64,000 nt of DNA, from assembly GCA_964462985.1 (NCBI GenBank), contig CAYXAA010000005.1, positions 62,001-126,000 on the forward strand. The letters run 5' to 3'. Position 1 is the first letter of the stretch, and each line of letters opens with the position of its first letter. Of the stretch, positions 63,245-64,000 are shown in pieces. The stretch is from CAYXAA01 sp964462985 (lineage in GTDB: Bacteria > Pseudomonadota > Alphaproteobacteria > Rhizobiales > Stappiaceae). A model generated the notes under the pieces. It was not told where the DNA came from and searched no databases. It worked only from the letters and a program-made list of their open reading frames with translations. A program made the position numbers and the translations under genes.

Positions 63245-63702
63245 GACAGTAAGCGCTCTTCAAAGCCGATCAAATCCGCCTTGCGGCAAGGGTAGAAAGT
63301 AAGCTTTGTTCCCTTGCAACTTTGCATTCTGCTAGCGCTCAGCCCCAATTTAATTACTGAGACTGTTCTTCATCTGAATTAATTTCAGAACGGACCCAAA
63401 CAGACTTTCAAATGCTTAGCCTATACGGCGGATAATACTTGAGTATATTTACAAGAAAAGCAGGTTCTGTTTCAATCAGGCGATCATCCTGTGCCAATAA
63501 TCTTTCCGTCCGCGCCCCCATCTTATAAGTCTTGGAAGTATCGGCAAAGGCTTTGAGCCAATCCAGCTGCCGAGTGCGGCGGCAATCGGTGTCCCAGATT
63601 GGGGGCATTCGTTACAATCCGCAGGGAATCGCGTTTTCCTCCTGTGAACACTCCAGTCGGCTCCAATGGCCGGGTCCGGCGGACCGAGGCACCACACGCC
63701 CA
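63245..63702. other. AT-richer gap without a convincing gene
   Basis: 458 bases, clearly lower in GC than the rest, especially 63290-63520. It contains a perfect six-base-pair hairpin TCTGAA-TTAAT-TTCAGA (63373-63389). A minus-strand frame of 66 codons (63408-63608, ending FLVNILKYYPPYRLSI) has somewhat protein-like composition and could be a short gene or the remnant of one, but it has no ribosome site and no family likeness. Confidence 0.4.
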
Positions 63703-64000
63703 TCAAGCTTCGACTTTGCGCTTTTCGTCTTCCGGATGAAGTGACCGCTCCTGAGAGCGGGGGGACTGGCGCTTGCGCGCTGCCAGGATCCGCCCTGCAA
63801 GGCTTTCCGGATCGGCTTCGAAGCTGGCTCGGGAGGCTCCATCAATTGGGAAGAGGTCCTCTTCATCGGCAAGATCGGCGGCGACTTCGGCTGCGAGTGC
63901 TTTCAGCGTCTTGCGCAAGGTCTCGAAGTCGGCCCCGCTGGCAAGTTCCGCGCGCAGGGCATCGTTCTCCGCCTCAAGCGCGCGCAACTGGTCGCTGTTC
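63703..64000 (-). CDS. unknown coiled-coil protein, 5' end outside the window
   Basis: The last 98 codons of a gene whose frame stays open to the right edge. The visible part begins with a coiled coil (NSDQLRALEAENDALRAELA, then LRKTLKALAAEVAADLADEE), followed by an acidic segment and a charged C terminus ending EDEKRKVEA. No known family is recognised. A TTG at 63985-63987 could be an internal start but has no ribosome site. Confidence 0.55.
   Translation of the reverse strand, partial: NSDQLRALEAENDALRAELASGADFETLRKTLKALAAEVAADLADEEDLFPIDGASRASFEADPESLAGRILAARKRQSPRSQERSLHPEDEKRKVEA

Noticed and set aside
63408..63608. 66-codon minus-strand open frame in the AT-rich gap
   Set aside because: The composition is somewhat protein-like, but there is no ribosome site, no family likeness, and a stop lies two codons before the ATG. 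It is noted only as a possible remnant.
1..64000. CRISPR array, prophage, insertion sequence, rRNA operon or toxin-antitoxin pair
   Set aside because: No regularly spaced repeats, transposase, integrase, phage structural genes, rRNA sequence or paired small toxin/antitoxin frames were seen on either strand.

Overview
The window is high-GC DNA from the chromosome of an alphaproteobacterium, most likely of the order Hyphomicrobiales (Rhizobiales). This rests on gene content and order: rcdA and trcR-type cell-cycle genes, a tkt-gap-pgk-fba glycolytic/Calvin-type block, DUF4164-zapA followed by 6S RNA and 5-formyltetrahydrofolate cyclo-ligase, ruvCAB next to ybgC-tolQRAB-pal-cpoB-tilS-ftsH-glmM, an alphaproteobacterial serC leader RNA ahead of serC-serA, and rpoH beside an RluA-family pseudouridine synthase. 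The genus cannot be fixed from the sequence alone. Almost everything is housekeeping and nearly gap-free. No insertion sequence, prophage, rRNA or CRISPR array was seen.

Layout. 1-5.4 kb: acyl-CoA ligase (cut by the left edge), TSUP permease, propionyl-CoA synthetase and an SDR. 5.5-11.4 kb: ABC exporter, rpmE, RcdA-like and DUF1192 proteins, a quinone oxidoreductase and a TrcR-like regulator. 11.5-17.1 kb (minus strand): a non-flagellar MotB/MotA-like pair, suhB, efp, a Sel1-repeat protein and a degenerate ThiE-like protein. 17.2-23.0 kb (minus): fba, pgk, gap, tkt. 23.4-30.5 kb: DUF4164, zapA, a divergent Lrp/EamA pair, 6S RNA, cyclo-ligase, YmdB-type phosphoesterase, yebC, a second Lrp/EamA pair and a decayed TSUP gene. 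30.7-33.7 kb: PadR regulator and ruvCAB. 33.9-47.3 kb: chemoreceptor, the complete Tol-Pal cluster, tilS, ftsH, glmM. 47.5-54.6 kb: outer-membrane barrel, serC, serA, MFS permease, purA. 54.6-58.5 kb: an unknown proline-rich membrane protein, then a TPP riboswitch controlling thiX-thiY. 58.7-61.5 kb: rpoH, pseudouridine synthase, DUF6476-like protein, tRNA-Glu. 61.5-64 kb: a GMC oxidoreductase, an AT-richer gene-poor gap, and a coiled-coil gene cut by the right edge.

The genes mostly form known modules: central carbon metabolism, Holliday-junction processing (RuvABC), envelope constriction (Tol-Pal with CpoB), serine synthesis and thiamin-precursor uptake. At two loci the leader RNA can be folded so that it hides the Shine-Dalgarno sequence (serC leader; TPP riboswitch). 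TTAA-N7-TTAA motifs resembling CtrA boxes lie before tolQ and before the outer-membrane protein gene.

I found no clear new defence, mobile or biosynthetic system. The best leads for undescribed biology are the MotA/MotB-like pair beside suhB, the unknown 594-residue protein after purA, the ThiE-like protein without the usual substrate-binding motifs, and the thiamin-precursor transporter locus that has no ATPase gene.
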